From positions 4,064,441-4,128,440 of the forward strand of contig NC_092368.1 of the NCBI RefSeq assembly GCF_030848805.1: DNA of 64,000 nt, read 5' to 3'. Within the stretch, counting starts at the first letter, position 1. Each line of letters begins with the position of its first letter. This document shows, piece after piece, positions 26,578 through 38,522 of the stretch. This stretch comes from Temnothorax longispinosus (Eukaryota > Arthropoda > Insecta > Hymenoptera > Formicidae). Position numbers and translations under genes: made by a program. Below the pieces are notes generated by a model, which saw only the letters and a list, made by a program, of their open reading frames with translations, was not told the DNA's origin and did not search any database.

Positions 26578-27082
26578 AAATTACCGCGCAAAGTATTTGG
26601 TGTACCACTGTACAAGTTGGACTGCGGTGACGGTATACCGAGGGCATATACAGAAAGAGCGGTGTCAGTTCCAAAGTGAGAGAACTCAAAATAAAAATGG
26701 ACGAGGGCGACTTAGAGAAGGTGGATTTCGAGAAATATCAAGTGCATGTCCTAGCTGCGGTGCTGAAGAGTTTTTTCAGAGACATGCCTAAACCGCTCTT
26801 GACCTACGAATATTACGACGACTTTCTGCACGCGGCAAACCTGACGGATCCGCACGATCGAATCAGCACGCTCTTCGCCGTACTGAAGAAATTGCCGAAA
26901 CCGAATTTCGATCTGATGGAACGCTTGATTGTTCATCTGGCGCGAGTAGCGCGACACGAGGAGGACAATAGAATGTCACCATCGGCTCTGGCCATCGTTT
27001 TCGCACCGTGCATTTTCAGAACGAACAAGACATTGACTCGATATATATTTAACTCACCGAGACGATGCGCTGCAGCGGAGTA
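26578..27082 (+). pseudogene. Broken RhoGAP domain related to unconventional myosin IX
   Basis: Class IX myosins carry a C-terminal RhoGAP domain that stimulates GTP hydrolysis by Rho. Here the start of such a domain is readable from 26578 (PRKVFGVPLYKLDCGD, ending at 26631). Two bases later, in another frame, the domain resumes at 26634 with YTEGIYRKSGVSSK and continues open to about 27030, through LKSFFRDMP, NRMSPSALAIVFAPC and RTNKTL. The catalytic arginine of the GIYRKSG loop (26652-26654) survives. From family knowledge, roughly 18-20 residues normally lie between the two pieces. Their loss causes the frameshift, and the upstream frame stops at 26677-26679. The conserved PEP before LLTY is PKP here, and homology ends after NKTL, with 27031-27080 only vaguely similar to the family. 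There are no introns and no poly(A) tail, so it could be a retrocopy or a duplicated exon. The family is firm; the myosin IX subfamily is likely; the mechanism is unknown. Confidence 0.8.
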
Positions 27083-27083
27083 A

Positions 27084-27940
27084 ACTACGTTGCAAACTAT
27101 GTGTTGAACTGTAACATACAAATATATCAAAGTTATTACGGCGCTCGAAATAACTAATTTTCTTAGAAAATTATTATTACGCGTTTTAAATTTTTTACTC
27201 GTCTTTAAGTAGATATTTAATAAAACAATTATCCAATTCTTCTTGAAAATGTGGTTTTCTTTTTAAATAAATCCTCTTTAAAAGTTTCATGAATAAAAAT
27301 TATTTTCTATAATTCTTATTTTTAAGTCATTCAAACACAAATATATGTAAATAGACGAGAGAATGGAGAGAATAAACAATTAATATTACAAGTACTAGAT
27401 ACTATTTGAATAATTAATTAATTATAGATTATTGTATTTACCTCACAGTTGCTCCGCTGTCGCCCGATGCTTCCCAAGCCTCCTCCTCCTCTCAGATTCC
27501 CTCGTTGCACTCACTCACACACTCACTCGCGAATGCAAAATTGTTCGACACTTTGTCCGCGTAATCGACACGAATCCTTAGCGATGGTGAAAGTTCAAAT
27601 ACCTGTTGCTCCTAACCTCATTTTTCACACTGCAACAAATAATACATGTTCGCGATTTAGAACAAGTCTAATTCTGTATAATAATATATAATTTCATTAT
27701 GACAAGTGGATGAATAAACATGTTAAAATTACGGATAAATAATCGCAGTGTGTAACATTCAAAACTATGATCTTTGCTTTGTCGATTCGTGTTTACGCTC
27801 GATACTTAGACCTCGGTCAAACGAATTTCGCAGTAGACGTTTCATTGAACCGATGATGTCAAAATAGTATTTGTACTACTACTGTTACAAATATTAAACA
27901 GAACTTTAATAACTGTCGACAATTATTATGACTCTACTTA
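27084..27940. other. Noncoding stretch after the pseudogene
   Basis: AT-rich DNA (27100-27440), a short proline/histidine-codon patch near 27449-27540, then AT-rich DNA again. No poly(A) tract follows the RhoGAP copy. No gene, RNA or mobile element recognised. Confidence 0.4.
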
Positions 27941-27941
27941 C

Positions 27942-28470
27942 TAATTGAAAACACGCCACGATACCGCCCGACGACGCCCGATGCGGATTTGATCCGCGAC
28001 ATCCCGTTACTCCGTTTACTGGTCGAAGAACGAAGAACTCCAAAGCAGCAGCCGGCAATTTCATCCCGATGCCGTGCGATAAACGCAATAATGTCGAGTT
28101 AATAATGATAAATTCGAAAGCGATAAAAAATATTCAATTAAATTTCGGTATTACACGCACACGATATTTCGAACATATAGGTTATATATCTCGCGTAACA
28201 CACGCAAAAGTGATTGATGTCGCTAAACGTTGGAAACGAAATACGAATCGTCTTTTTACTGATATAATTCAGAGAGGAATAATTCAATAATGACACAGAG
28301 CGACTTGCGTGTCTACCTGCCAGCTCGAGTCTCGTTCCTCGAACGTAAAGTGTAAACGACATGAACTTCTTTTCACTACAGCACGGTGGCGGTGCATCGC
28401 AGCTCGCAGCGTCGGTACCACACCGGGCGACCGGGCGCCGGGCGTTGCGCGTGACGTCATCGCCGCGATT
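27942..28470 (-). promoter_or_regulatory. Candidate minus-strand promoter or first exon, copy A
   Basis: Read on the minus strand, a perfect cAMP-response-type palindrome TGACGTCA (28452-28459) sits in GC-rich DNA. About 118 bases downstream is a 41-base segment (28294-28334) related to one in copy B. A consensus-like splice donor GTAAGT occurs further on, with its first G at 27941. A short ATG frame follows about 140 bases before that donor and could be a leader or N-terminus, but it has no recognisable domain. The arrangement would fit a promoter plus 5' exon of a minus-strand gene whose body lies at lower coordinates or outside the window. No TATA box or initiator was established, so this is an inference. 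Confidence 0.3.
28452..28459. promoter_or_regulatory. TGACGTCA (CRE/ATF-type) palindrome, copy A
   Basis: Perfect 8-bp CRE in a GC-rich, CpG-dense context. The bZIP factors CREB and ATF bind this sequence; binding here is inferred only from the match. Confidence 0.5.
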
Positions 28471-28941
28471 TTCAAATTAATCACAAAATGTATGGCTGCG
28501 CGGTTCGATTCACGCTACGCGCTGTAAGCATCTTCCGTCTTCGTTGCACATATCGAATATCAAACGAAGATAGAACGATGCTTTCGGCGCTGTAAACGTG
28601 AATCGCAATTCTATGCCGAATACCGGGCCTTATTGCCTTATTGCTCATATTTGAACCCGATTACTACGAAACTATTGATATATCATGGCTTTCGATATTA
28701 CTGAAGTCATTTCGTCCGGCAACGTGAGCATTATTCTGGACTCTCAATTCGAAAGGGACGAAAAAGTTGCATTTAATAAAACATTCGAAACGCACGAAAC
28801 GATATGATATATAATATATTCGATCCGCAAGGAACAAACGTCGTTAATGATATAATTATCGCCCGTAGACACGAAACAGTGACTCGACTCGTTTTTTGCT
28901 CCGATCCCCTATTTCAATCGGAATAAATTCGAGCGATATAC

Positions 28942-29160
28942 CTGCTTGGGTAAATTCATCGTTTGCTTCTAATGATGTCTCGAAACAAGTCAGCAATCGG
29001 GTAGATTAGTACATCGCATAAGCTGCGCAAAGAATGATCGTATTCGAAGGGATGATAATACGAAGCACGGAGCGGCACGCGCTGCTGCCTACCGGCTCGA
29101 GTCTCGACGACGGAATGGCGAAGCAGCGACCGCGCGCGCACGATGACGTCACGACGTAAA
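28942..29160 (-). promoter_or_regulatory. Candidate minus-strand promoter or first exon, copy B
   Basis: Same layout as copy A. On the minus strand, TGACGTCA (29144-29151) is followed 38 bases later by the related 41-base segment (29066-29106), then by a possible splice donor CAG|GTATAT with its first G at 28941. About 31 of 41 bases match copy A by eye, and both copies align without a gap in one minus-strand frame around Arg-Leu-Glu. This suggests a tandem duplication giving alternative first exons, or two remnants of one repeat family. No coding function is recognisable. Confidence 0.3.
29144..29151. promoter_or_regulatory. TGACGTCA (CRE/ATF-type) palindrome, copy B
   Basis: Second perfect CRE palindrome, flanked by CpG-rich sequence, on the same side of the related 41-base segment as in copy A. 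Confidence 0.5.
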
Positions 29161-29247
29161 CAGCGAACGCTGAGCGCCGAGCACCGCGAGAGTCAACACA
29201 CACGCTACGAAATATTTAACGTATCAAAATAAATGTACGACGGGGGT

Positions 29248-29251
<4 letters not shown>

Positions 29252-29282
<31 letters not shown>
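29252..29282. repeat. (TG)15 dinucleotide microsatellite
   Basis: Uninterrupted TG run of 31 bases, followed by a short degenerate TATG tail. Likely length-polymorphic. Confidence 0.97.
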
Positions 29283-29286
<4 letters not shown>

Positions 29287-32200
29287 ATATTCCATATATC
29301 CCAAATCATTTTCGATAAATTATCGAGTCCGCTATGTTGAAACATCGCGATTTATTTTATGAGCTCGTTAGCACTAGCTAAGATAATTATTAATTTTGCA
29401 TATTTGTCGATTGAGAGTATTGAATGCGTAATAAATAATATTATTTGAATTATAATTTATAATGAGAATAAGCTGTTAGCTGTATGTTTGATTAATGTAG
29501 CATAAAATTTGAGATTAATTAAATTACCTTGGAAAGAAAGGCACATTAAATTTTATTTATTTAAATATCAAAATTTACATCGCAAAACTATTTTTATGGA
29601 AATATAATTATTATTATTTTACTTCTTTTCAAATTTGTATTCCACATTAATCGCATTATCGATTCTCGCGTAGCACGTGCAACGATCGCTAGACCTGTAA
29701 TAAATTCGGCGACCAATGCCCCGTTCGATTACAGATTACATCCTAATGGTGGCCTAATAACTCTCGCATGCGGATTTAATAAAGCAGCCGGATCGACAGC
29801 GGCTGAGGATTGTATTCTGAATTTTAGGGCATGCTGTGGCGAGAAGCCATCGTGGACGGTGCAGACCGATTGAAAAATGTCAAGGGGGAAAGAACGAGAG
29901 ACAGAGAGAACGAAAAGTGCGCACCCCAAAGCATTAGTCGTTGACTCCGCGCGTCATTAATCAGTGTCGGAAGATGCTGTCACCGACGCCGTAACCCTCC
30001 GGGACAGACAGTGGTCTCAAAATTCTCTCTTTCTCTTCCTATCTGCCTTTTTCTGTCTCTGTCATGACTCAGTCATTCGTACGGAGTATCTCGTTCTCGT
30101 GGTTTTCACATCGGAAATATAGGGGTAGATAATGTCAGGGGACTCCGTGTGCGGTATCGAATTTTTAACTCTTTACAGGGTGGCCTCGTAACTTTCCCTT
30201 TGTATGAATAATATCAGAGAGAATGAATAGCGAGTATAAAAAGTAAGCTTTTTTGCTAATATCTCCCTGTTTGTAATTTTTTCATGACCACAGTGACTGT
30301 CAAAGGAGTAAATCGCACGTAGAGAAAACTAAATAATTGCGAGAATTTCAAGTATATTTATTAAAAAATTTTTGTCAAAAAGCTGCAAAGTGTCTATCCA
30401 TAAAAATAAATAAGTTTGGGGATGTATACTTGAAAGAATTTGGATAAATAAAGAAAGTTTCCGCCTAATTACAAGCACTTGCGATTATCACGTTCGCGCT
30501 TTCTTTAAAAAAATGTACTCTTGGGATCGTGGTAGATGCTCGATCCTCTCAAGGACACATCGTGGTGAAGTTTTCCCTAATTAAATATGCCTCGAGGGTC
30601 CGATTCGAGAAACCCTACACGAGTCGGGACCGTTTACGAGGGTGGTTATAGATGTAAACCGTCCAACGCGATCGAACGATCGTAAATTTTCGGAAACGCG
30701 ATATCGCCTTGGTCGAAAAATGATTATTTGTCCCCGGGAGAGTTCATCAGTTTAGTAACAGCCGGGTTCTTGCTTTTATTTCATTTTCGAGTACCGGTAA
30801 TCACGTTTTCTTAACCGAGGATATACATTTTTCTTAATCAAGTCGCGCTCTGACGCGTATCGATATAAAATTGAATAAAATATTGCCGAGAGTGAACCAA
30901 AAAGGTCTTTTCAAGATCGTGTTCTTCAATTTACCAGAAAGAAAAGATAACGTTCCTGACGATATACGAAAGGGAGTTTCTAAAAAATTACAAATCGATA
31001 GATATCCAACCGAATCATCTATGGTACACTATCCAAGTATCGCGTAAACAACTGCCGAAAATGGGCTGAACGCATTTCTCGGGCTCATACTCTTCAATTT
31101 GCCGGGAAGAAAGGAACGACGGCCTCGATGGGATCTGAAGCGAGCGGCAACGGCCCGGGTGAGCAGACTTCCCTTTGACTCGCCGCAATTTCTTAACGTA
31201 CCGTGGAAAGATAACATCGCAGGAGAGAAGATAGGAGGGTCAGAGAAAGAGAAAATAATATGACGAAAGGACTACGGAAAAGAGAAAGGGGGAGGCTGGG
31301 AGATAGGCGTTCGAAGCGTGCCGAGGGAGTAACTAATTAAAATTAGTCTTCGCTTCGCTGCTAGCTTTCGCTCTTTTTTGCCGGCAATTCCGGCAGCTCC
31401 GCCTGCGTAGCGCGGTAATATCTCGTCTCGCGAGTTTAAGAATCCGCGGGAAAAATTTCTCCCTCAACCCTTGAGAACGTAGCTCCAGCTCCAGAGCTGT
31501 CGGAAACTTCCCAATAACCCGCGCTACTTCTTTATAGCTTCGCTTCGCAAATTTTGAGATTAAAAAGCGATACAGAATTGAAGTAGCAAAACTAAAAATT
31601 GATACATTAAATTAAAGACATTTCAAGATTAAAAAATAATAAAGAGATAACGCATCTAATATTATCTAAGAGAAAACTAATAAAATTTTCGTTAAGAAAG
31701 GATCATCTCCAAATTGTTCTAAGCATAGGTAAAAGAATTGCACAATTTTCACTTTGTTTGCAAGTATTTTACTGTTCCTTAAAAAATGCTCGACTCTTTT
31801 CAACGATCATATCCCCTTAAATTCCACCCTGCTGATACGCCTCTCCATAGCGACGCAACAGGAACGCGTTTATTATTAAAACACGATGGTCGTACGCGAA
31901 ACCGACTGCTAAAATTCCTGCCTGCTCACCCCGGAGACGGGTAACGATCGATGGAATCCGCGGAGAGAGCTCGTCACGGGAGCGAGCTGAATCCACAATT
32001 CGCGCGACACCGCACCGGCTCTTAAAACGCGAGCAAACGCGTTCCTTTTTTTTTCCTCCCTATCTCCCGCTGTCGTTTCCTGTCTCACGCGATCGTGAAA
32101 ACGGTATCGTAAATTATGGGTGCGTTTTACTCCTCGCCACAACGGGCCAGGAATCTTTTGAATGGGCCACGCAGACGATTTCTTTAAAGGCGCGTCGCCC

Positions 32201-33317
32201 GCGCGAGTTTATCTTCTCCTCGGTGAGATATAACGTCAGTTATGTGTACACGCATTCTTTCTCGCGTCTTCCTTCTCACGGCCACTAAATATAAAGGCGA
32301 ATCCAATTTTTCAAGTAATGCGCGATTTCTACCGGAAAATTCCACGATGCCGCGGAGCTAATTACAATCAACCAACGACGCTGCTGCCGTTGCCGATGCC
32401 AACGCCGACGCCAACGCTGACGCCGACACCCTTCCTTCTCGGGTCAGCGGATATTTATGCCGCCATTAACGGGCGACTTTTGAAAAATCTCGGTCGAGCG
32501 AACGCGCGGCTTTGAAATACTTTCTTTGTTACGCATTCTTCGTTACGCTTAATGTGTTCGCGCAGAATTCGAGGAAGCGCGCCGCCGAAATGAAACAGTT
32601 CACGTGTGACTAACTTAAAGGATTTAATATCGTTCTTTTTCTTCGTTTTTAGTCAAATACTAGCTTAACTGCATGACATTACCCGGGCTTCTTATATACA
32701 TATAAAAAATGCGCTTAATTTAAATTATCACAGTGTCTAGGAAAAGAGGTGAGGTGTTCAGGTTTTATAATAGGTTTCTATATCTTTCGCGGAGGTAGAG
32801 AGTAACTATGCAAAATTTGGTCCAGATCGGTCACAGGGTTTAATAATTAATAGGGAACGTACAGACAGTCCAGTTTATATATATAGATTATGATCTTCGA
32901 ATTGCGACCGCGAAATTCTATTAATCCTCTATGCATATCTTATACGAATCGTCACGAGAACTAAAATATAAAATGGTCGGATGTCAGAAATAAATGAGAG
33001 CTAACATCCCAGGTGTTCCCTCGCCGAATGCCAATCAGCCCGACGTTTCCAAATCCTCTGACACACACGTCAATGAACGAACAATAGTAGGAAAAAAAAA
33101 GAGAAATATCCTTGTAATCCCATTAAAATCGGTCTGATATCTCGCGGGGATTCACAGCGAGGGCTCTCGCTCGGAATTTAAAAATAGCGCCGCTGTTACA
33201 CGTGGTTATTATGTCCATCTATTTCTTCCTTTTTTTTCTCTCATTCTTTTCCGGCATGTCGCCCGTAAATTACGGACGACAAATCCGGGTGATTTTAACA
33301 GGGCGAACGACTTACAC
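29283..33317. other. Noncoding stretch, no recognised gene
   Basis: AT-rich to about 29650, then mixed. CT-rich DNA at about 30017-30060 is followed by an AP-1-like site TGACTCA inside a 13-base near-palindrome (30064-30076). Open frames are short (under 80 codons) and unrecognised. No RNA gene or mobile element identified. Confidence 0.4.
32384..32430. repeat. Degenerate hexanucleotide repeat (CCGACG-type)
   Basis: Imperfect tandem hexamers reading as alternating Pro-Thr/Leu/Met in one plus-strand frame. This gives the short open frame there a proline-rich look without being evidence of a gene. Confidence 0.75.
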
Positions 33318-33339
33318 GGGGGGAGTGGGCGGGGGAGGG
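33318..33339 (+). other. Canonical G-quadruplex motif
   Basis: Four G-runs of 6, 3, 5 and 3 guanines, separated by loops of 3, 1 and 1 bases, fit the standard four-run rule with very short loops. It lies inside an unrecognised 163-codon open frame (33202-33693), where it encodes a glycine-rich stretch. Confidence 0.75.
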
Positions 33340-36300
33340 TCGGTAAGTAGTAATTCATTCGGAAAAGCACCGTCTTCGGTAAAAATTAAAGGGACCGTCG
33401 AGCGGTTTACCGCAGGACAGCACGAAGGAGAGGAGGCCACCTGCGTACAGAGTTATCACCTTGCCGGGACAAGAACTTACTCGCGACATTCCCCCCTAGC
33501 GGACTACATTCTGCGGCTGCAATCGCGTGGATTACCCAAATTAAACAAGCCCCCTCCTTTAATCCATTGCCGGGGAACAATAGTAGCCTTATTTGTTAAA
33601 AGAAAATCCTTCGGATCTATCTTAATGCAGATGGCTGTAATCCTCGCGTCAATCGTTCGTATTAATTTTTCAGCCAAAGAAAATTTCATATGACTCGCCT
33701 CACTCACTCTCGTGATTAATTCAAGCGAAATAATTTGAAAAATTAATGTAAATTAGAGTTATAATTTCATTATCTGATTTGAAAGATATGTACATTACTT
33801 ATATCTTTACAAAAATATATCAACCAGAATTAAAAAGCACGATTGTAATTTTAACATCAGTAATATTGATTTTTTGCGCATTAATAAAAGAATTATCTCA
33901 TCTAGTATATTTTTCTCGAATATGAAGTTGATATAAATAAATTATTATCAGATATACGATTCAATAAACAAAATGAGAAGAAACATCGACTTCGCCTAAT
34001 CGAGCAAAATTTAATAAGCGCTACGTCTTCGCGCGCGCATTGCTCATGCGCAAATATAAACCAGGCCACAGGAGGGGTAGGATAATGATAAATTTTCGGA
34101 CCGTGACGTTTTAAACTGCGAGCACTGAAAATGCAAAAAAGGGCTTTAAGACCGTACCCGCTATCGTGCTATTAAAAAAGTTCTGTCGTTCGCCCGCTCG
34201 TAAAATGCACGCAGCCTAATCCCGAGTAATTTAAAGGTCCTGGACAAAAATTGGAGACGGAACCGTGGCGACGGCGGCGCGGCGAGGGCAAATGATGATA
34301 TGCCCCAGGGCCATGGCTAGGGGAAACGCTGGTGCTAATTCAACGCCATTATGCGAAAGGGTTGCTCTCGAAAGTAAAGCTCTCGTGGCGAATATTAGCG
34401 TGAGCATTAATAGAGACTTCTTCTTGGGAATTAATAGCCGCGGCTTCTTGTCCTCAGATTATACGCGATGCATGGAACAAGAAAAGATACGAGTACGCGA
34501 TTAAAATATTCCACGCCTACATCATTCCGTCGTTGAAGTATGTACGTGGAAAGCCTGAAGCTTAACTTAAATTATATGTACAGAGTGTTCCACGGTATTT
34601 TTCTCTCCTAACTTCTGAGTGGGCAGTAAAAGTTAAAAGGAAAACACGGTAACTTCGACGCAAAGTGCATTTCTTAACAATAAATCTTCATGTATTATTT
34701 CGGCATTGTTCAGGCGAAGTTTCTTCCACGTCGACTTACGCGGCGGATCACTGAAAGCTATATCGAGGAGGGCCTTTGATGCATCCTCCTTTGAATGCCT
34801 CCACGGGCCCACTATTCCACGCGAGAAGTGAATTTTAAAGCGCGCGCGCCTCGACGTAATATGGGCAACCTTTGAGCGTACGCAAACAAGAGATCTATCC
34901 GCATGATGCAGCAGTTCCGTCATTTTTAACTCGGCGCGCCTCGAGGGAGAAATTTCGCTCGGTAGCATTAGCGGGTCGCTTACGCGCGTTGCCCCGGCTA
35001 TTTTCTCTCCGCGTTCTTATTTTAGGGAAGTAACCGAGCCCGCCGTTTTCGCACAGCCCGCGAGATCCACGAGACCCCGGCGCGTACATCTTCTCCGGTG
35101 AGCTACTTCCCTTTACGCGCGTACATCAGGCGGCCGACAGTCTGATGAAGGACGCAAAATGAAACGAGTGCAGCTTTATGGAGTGTTCTCTACACGCCTC
35201 TCCCTCTCCACTCTTTTTTAATCAACCGAAAGAGTCGTCGGCGAGGACGGCCTCATAATCGAGGATAAATAAGGATTCGCGCGCTTCGTCGGAGCTCCGC
35301 CGCGCCGGAGCTCTTTACGGCTTCTTCTTTTAGTAAACTTCGCCGTTTGTTCAGAATATTTTGCTGTGCTACATTACGGTTTCACTGGCTACAAGCTGAC
35401 AGTAATGTGTAGCGCAAGCTGATGTACAGTAATCCATTAATTTAGGCGGAACACTTTTTGAAGAATCTAGTTTTTAAACGTAAATTTTTTATAATATTTC
35501 ATGTCATCGAAAATTTCTCAAACATAGAGAATAATTAAGAAGTTCTCATGTTACAAAACGTGCACAAATAATATACATTATTATTATATAATAATTGTAG
35601 TATCTCCGGCGGAGTTTAATAAGACTGCTCGCGTAACTTTGTAAGTTTGCTGTTTATGCAACAAGAAGTCAACGACGGTAAAATTCGATGTTAGCGTATA
35701 ACGTATCAGTTTTTTTTCCGCGCTGTTACAACACGATCGCTAACTCGTAATTAGCGCAGGAGCGTTTTAACGAGACGAGGTAGTTAACGTAGACGTTAAC
35801 GAAGGAGCGATAGTTCCCCCCCGACATTCTTTACGTCGCCATACGGAGGCAAATCGTTTGTCACCTAGTTCCGGTGCGACCACCGACTTAGATCCACCTC
35901 GAAATTTCCACCACGTCGCGGCGTCATTAATTATCAACGTCCTGTCGCTGTAACATACTTGCATCGAATTAATCAGGGGGCCGAGTAACGAAGCCAGAAT
36001 TAGTATCGCTGTTAATTTTGAACGCCGCTCCCCTCGCGCCTCGTATTTAGGCCTCCATCCGATATATATGTATCGATACTCGATCGATCGCTCTTATTTA
36101 ATCGCACTTTAATACATTGTACGGAAATTCGGGAGTCGTCTCTCGTTAAAGTAATCGATGTTAAGTACCCGCTTGATACCGGCGCGGTTCGACCGTTCGC
36201 ACCTGGTAATTGAGTGCGTTCATGCCGTAACAGCTGCATTTGCATATTATCGCCGCCGTCGTCGGTTCCGACACGTGTGCCCGTCGCAATCGGCGAACTG

Positions 36301-38483
36301 CGCGCATTCTACAAATTTCAATCACTCAAAAAACTCCCCTATGACACGCAACATGATTCTCTTTCCGTTAATGACTATAATAGTAATTGTTAATTCATCG
36401 TTTATGATTTACATTGTAACTGCAAGGAAGAAACACAATAAGATTTTCATATAAATGATAAAATTAACAGCTTCAGTTTCAACAAAAGAGTAAACAAAAT
36501 GTAAGAATAAATTTGCGAAGTCCTAATATAAAACATTTTTTAGAAAATTCCAGCTCTACATGCCTATTCAGAACTTGATTTAATATCGCTATGTCTTCAG
36601 TACTTAACTACAACTTACTTAGTTTCCAGCTATAGTCATTTCTTCCGCATTTCGCTCCGCATCTTTAGCGATATCCGGTATGTGTTGCACCTACATGCTG
36701 CACGATGAAACGCATTCCACGCAGATTATCTCGGAATCGACTTAGATCCGCCGCGCGACGTGATATATCGCGACTAGGTGCACCGCGGCTGGTGCAGCCT
36801 GTTGTCTTTCTGAAATATTTATGATGGCAACTGCGAGGCCGTCTTGCGATAAACTCAAGCCAACGTGGTAATTTGCGCGGAAGCCCGCGGTGCCTCCTTA
36901 CGGACAATTAGCCGTCGCGCCCCGCGGGCTCTTTATTCCCCGACACCCTGAAAGGGCGGAGACGAACGAGCGCGGAAAATACTCGTTCGGATGCTCGCGC
37001 CATAGCGAGCGTAATGCAGCACGTAACGTGGCTATCTATATTTTAATCAGTCATAATTAAATGAATATTTCATCTGCGACGCTCGTCGGAGGCTTGGGGA
37101 TGAGAGGAGAGGAGAGAGAGAGCGAAAGAGAAAGAGAGGGAGAGACAGAGAGAGAGAGACAGAGAAGGCGAGGGACGTCGTCGTGGAGCTTTTCGGCCCT
37201 AACAGGCGTCAGCCGCTGAGAAAGGGTTCCATGCAAATTCGTGCCAGATTGGGAGCAAGGCGCAAGGGTGGCAAGGGTGGATCCCGGACGGTTATGGAGG
37301 GTACCTCGACGCCATCGGAGTAAGAGGTTACAGGCGTACGCGAGGAGGAAACCGTCGAGATGACTAAAGAGCATTGAGAGCGAAGGCGGAGTTGGAAACG
37401 CGGTAGGGAGGAGATGGTTTTAAGAGAGAGGATTACAAGAGGAGATTTTGTGGGGCAAAGAGGCACGGCGCGCGGCGCGAGATACGAAAAATTTAACGTG
37501 GAAAGAGACGCGCGGGATGAGAGATAGGCCGCGAAATCTGCAGAAACTCCGGCGGAGCGAGTTTCTGTGAAGAAATTTGAATAAAGGCGTGATTTGTTTA
37601 TAAATCAGAATCGGAAATGAGTCCGTGAGAGTGCATATTAAAATGCAACGGGAGAAGCCCCCTTTCGAAGCCGAATGCTCGACGCGAGAGGTGGCGAATG
37701 AGAGACTTTCGAGTGACGCCCGGTGAGCGAGATAAAGCAGACTCGCGAGTCTCTTCAGCACCTTCTTTTTCTCCTCTCGATTTCTTCCTCTTCCGTAGCA
37801 ACGAGTCGAATTAAGTAACTTCATGGCCGAAACTCACTCAGCAACCGGCACAAATTCGTAGCTGCTAACGTCGTTAAATTAGCAAAGATACATATCACTA
37901 ACAAAAAATATATTATATTTCTAAAATCGTCTATAATTTTATTAATGATTAACATCTCGAAATTATAGTACCATCTTTCAGTAAAATTCTTTATCAAATT
38001 ATAAATTTCTTCTCAACGATAAGTTGACAAGTAATTATTGTTTACCAAGGTTTATTATAAAATGTGTCGCGCCCCAATTAAGCCCTTAAATAAAAATCTG
38101 TTAAGATGAGAAGAACTAGTATTTCTTGATAATAAGATTTTAAGCAAACATTATATTCTCGAAACTTTTCCATTTTTAACCGCTCATAAACCCGTGGGCT
38201 ATTTGCGAGAAAATCGCCGTTCTTCAGGGCGAGATCAAGCGCGATAATTCCGGGACTAACCCCGCATAAATCATCGCGCGGCCGCTTATAAAAAGCGTCA
38301 AGCGGAACCACCGGTTTACCTTGCGAACGGCCACGAAGCGCGCAACACGATGAATTCTAACGAGGCGAGAGCGGGCCTGAAAGACCGAGAGGACCGGAGA
38401 CGAGGAGGCGAGGGGGATGGTTGCTCGGTCGTGCATTTTTCAGTGTGCCCGCACTAAAAATATAACGGGACACCGCCGGTGTG
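33340..38483. other. Noncoding stretch, no recognised gene
   Basis: AT-rich DNA (33700-34020, 35450-35700, 36430-36600, 37870-38080) between GC-rich patches (34780-35330, 36700-37020). Open frames up to 134 codons (37420-37824 minus) overlap other frames and have no identifiable motif. A motif resembling insect transposon ends occurs at 34581-34597. Confidence 0.4.
37101..37168. repeat. GA-rich purine tract
   Basis: Nearly 70 bases of GA/GAA/GAC-rich sequence, almost pure purine on the plus strand. It produces a serine/leucine-rich shadow peptide on the minus strand. Confidence 0.9.
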
Positions 38484-38522
38484 TAACTTCTAAGGTCGCG
38501 GGTTCGATCCCCTCCGGGCGGA
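38484..38522 (+). pseudogene. tRNA-derived 3' half (B-box and acceptor end)
   Basis: GGTTCGATCCC (38501-38511) matches the internal B-box of tRNA genes. It sits in a T-arm layout: a 5-base stem at 38498-38502, a 7-base loop, the return stem at 38510-38514 with one mismatch, a 7-base acceptor-like segment, and A at 38522. Upstream, CTTCTAA resembles an anticodon loop reading TCT (arginine). The 3' anticodon-stem strand is missing, and neither a D-arm nor a 5' acceptor strand is found at normal spacing. It is therefore a tRNA fragment or tRNA-derived SINE remnant, not a functional tRNA. Confidence 0.5.

Noticed and set aside
26597..26791. Plus-strand frame overlapping the RhoGAP copy
   Set aside because: Out-of-frame shadow of the RhoGAP pseudogene.
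28502..28512. B-box-like GGTTCGATTCA
   Set aside because: No T-stem, acceptor or A-box at tRNA spacing.
32318..32515. Short frame with a Pro-Thr repeat
   Set aside because: The repeat is a degenerate hexanucleotide microsatellite; the rest shows no protein signature.
33202..33693. 163-codon plus-strand frame with a signal-peptide-like start
   Set aside because: The hydrophobic start is a T-rich run and the middle is a G-quadruplex tract read as glycines. No family is recognised.
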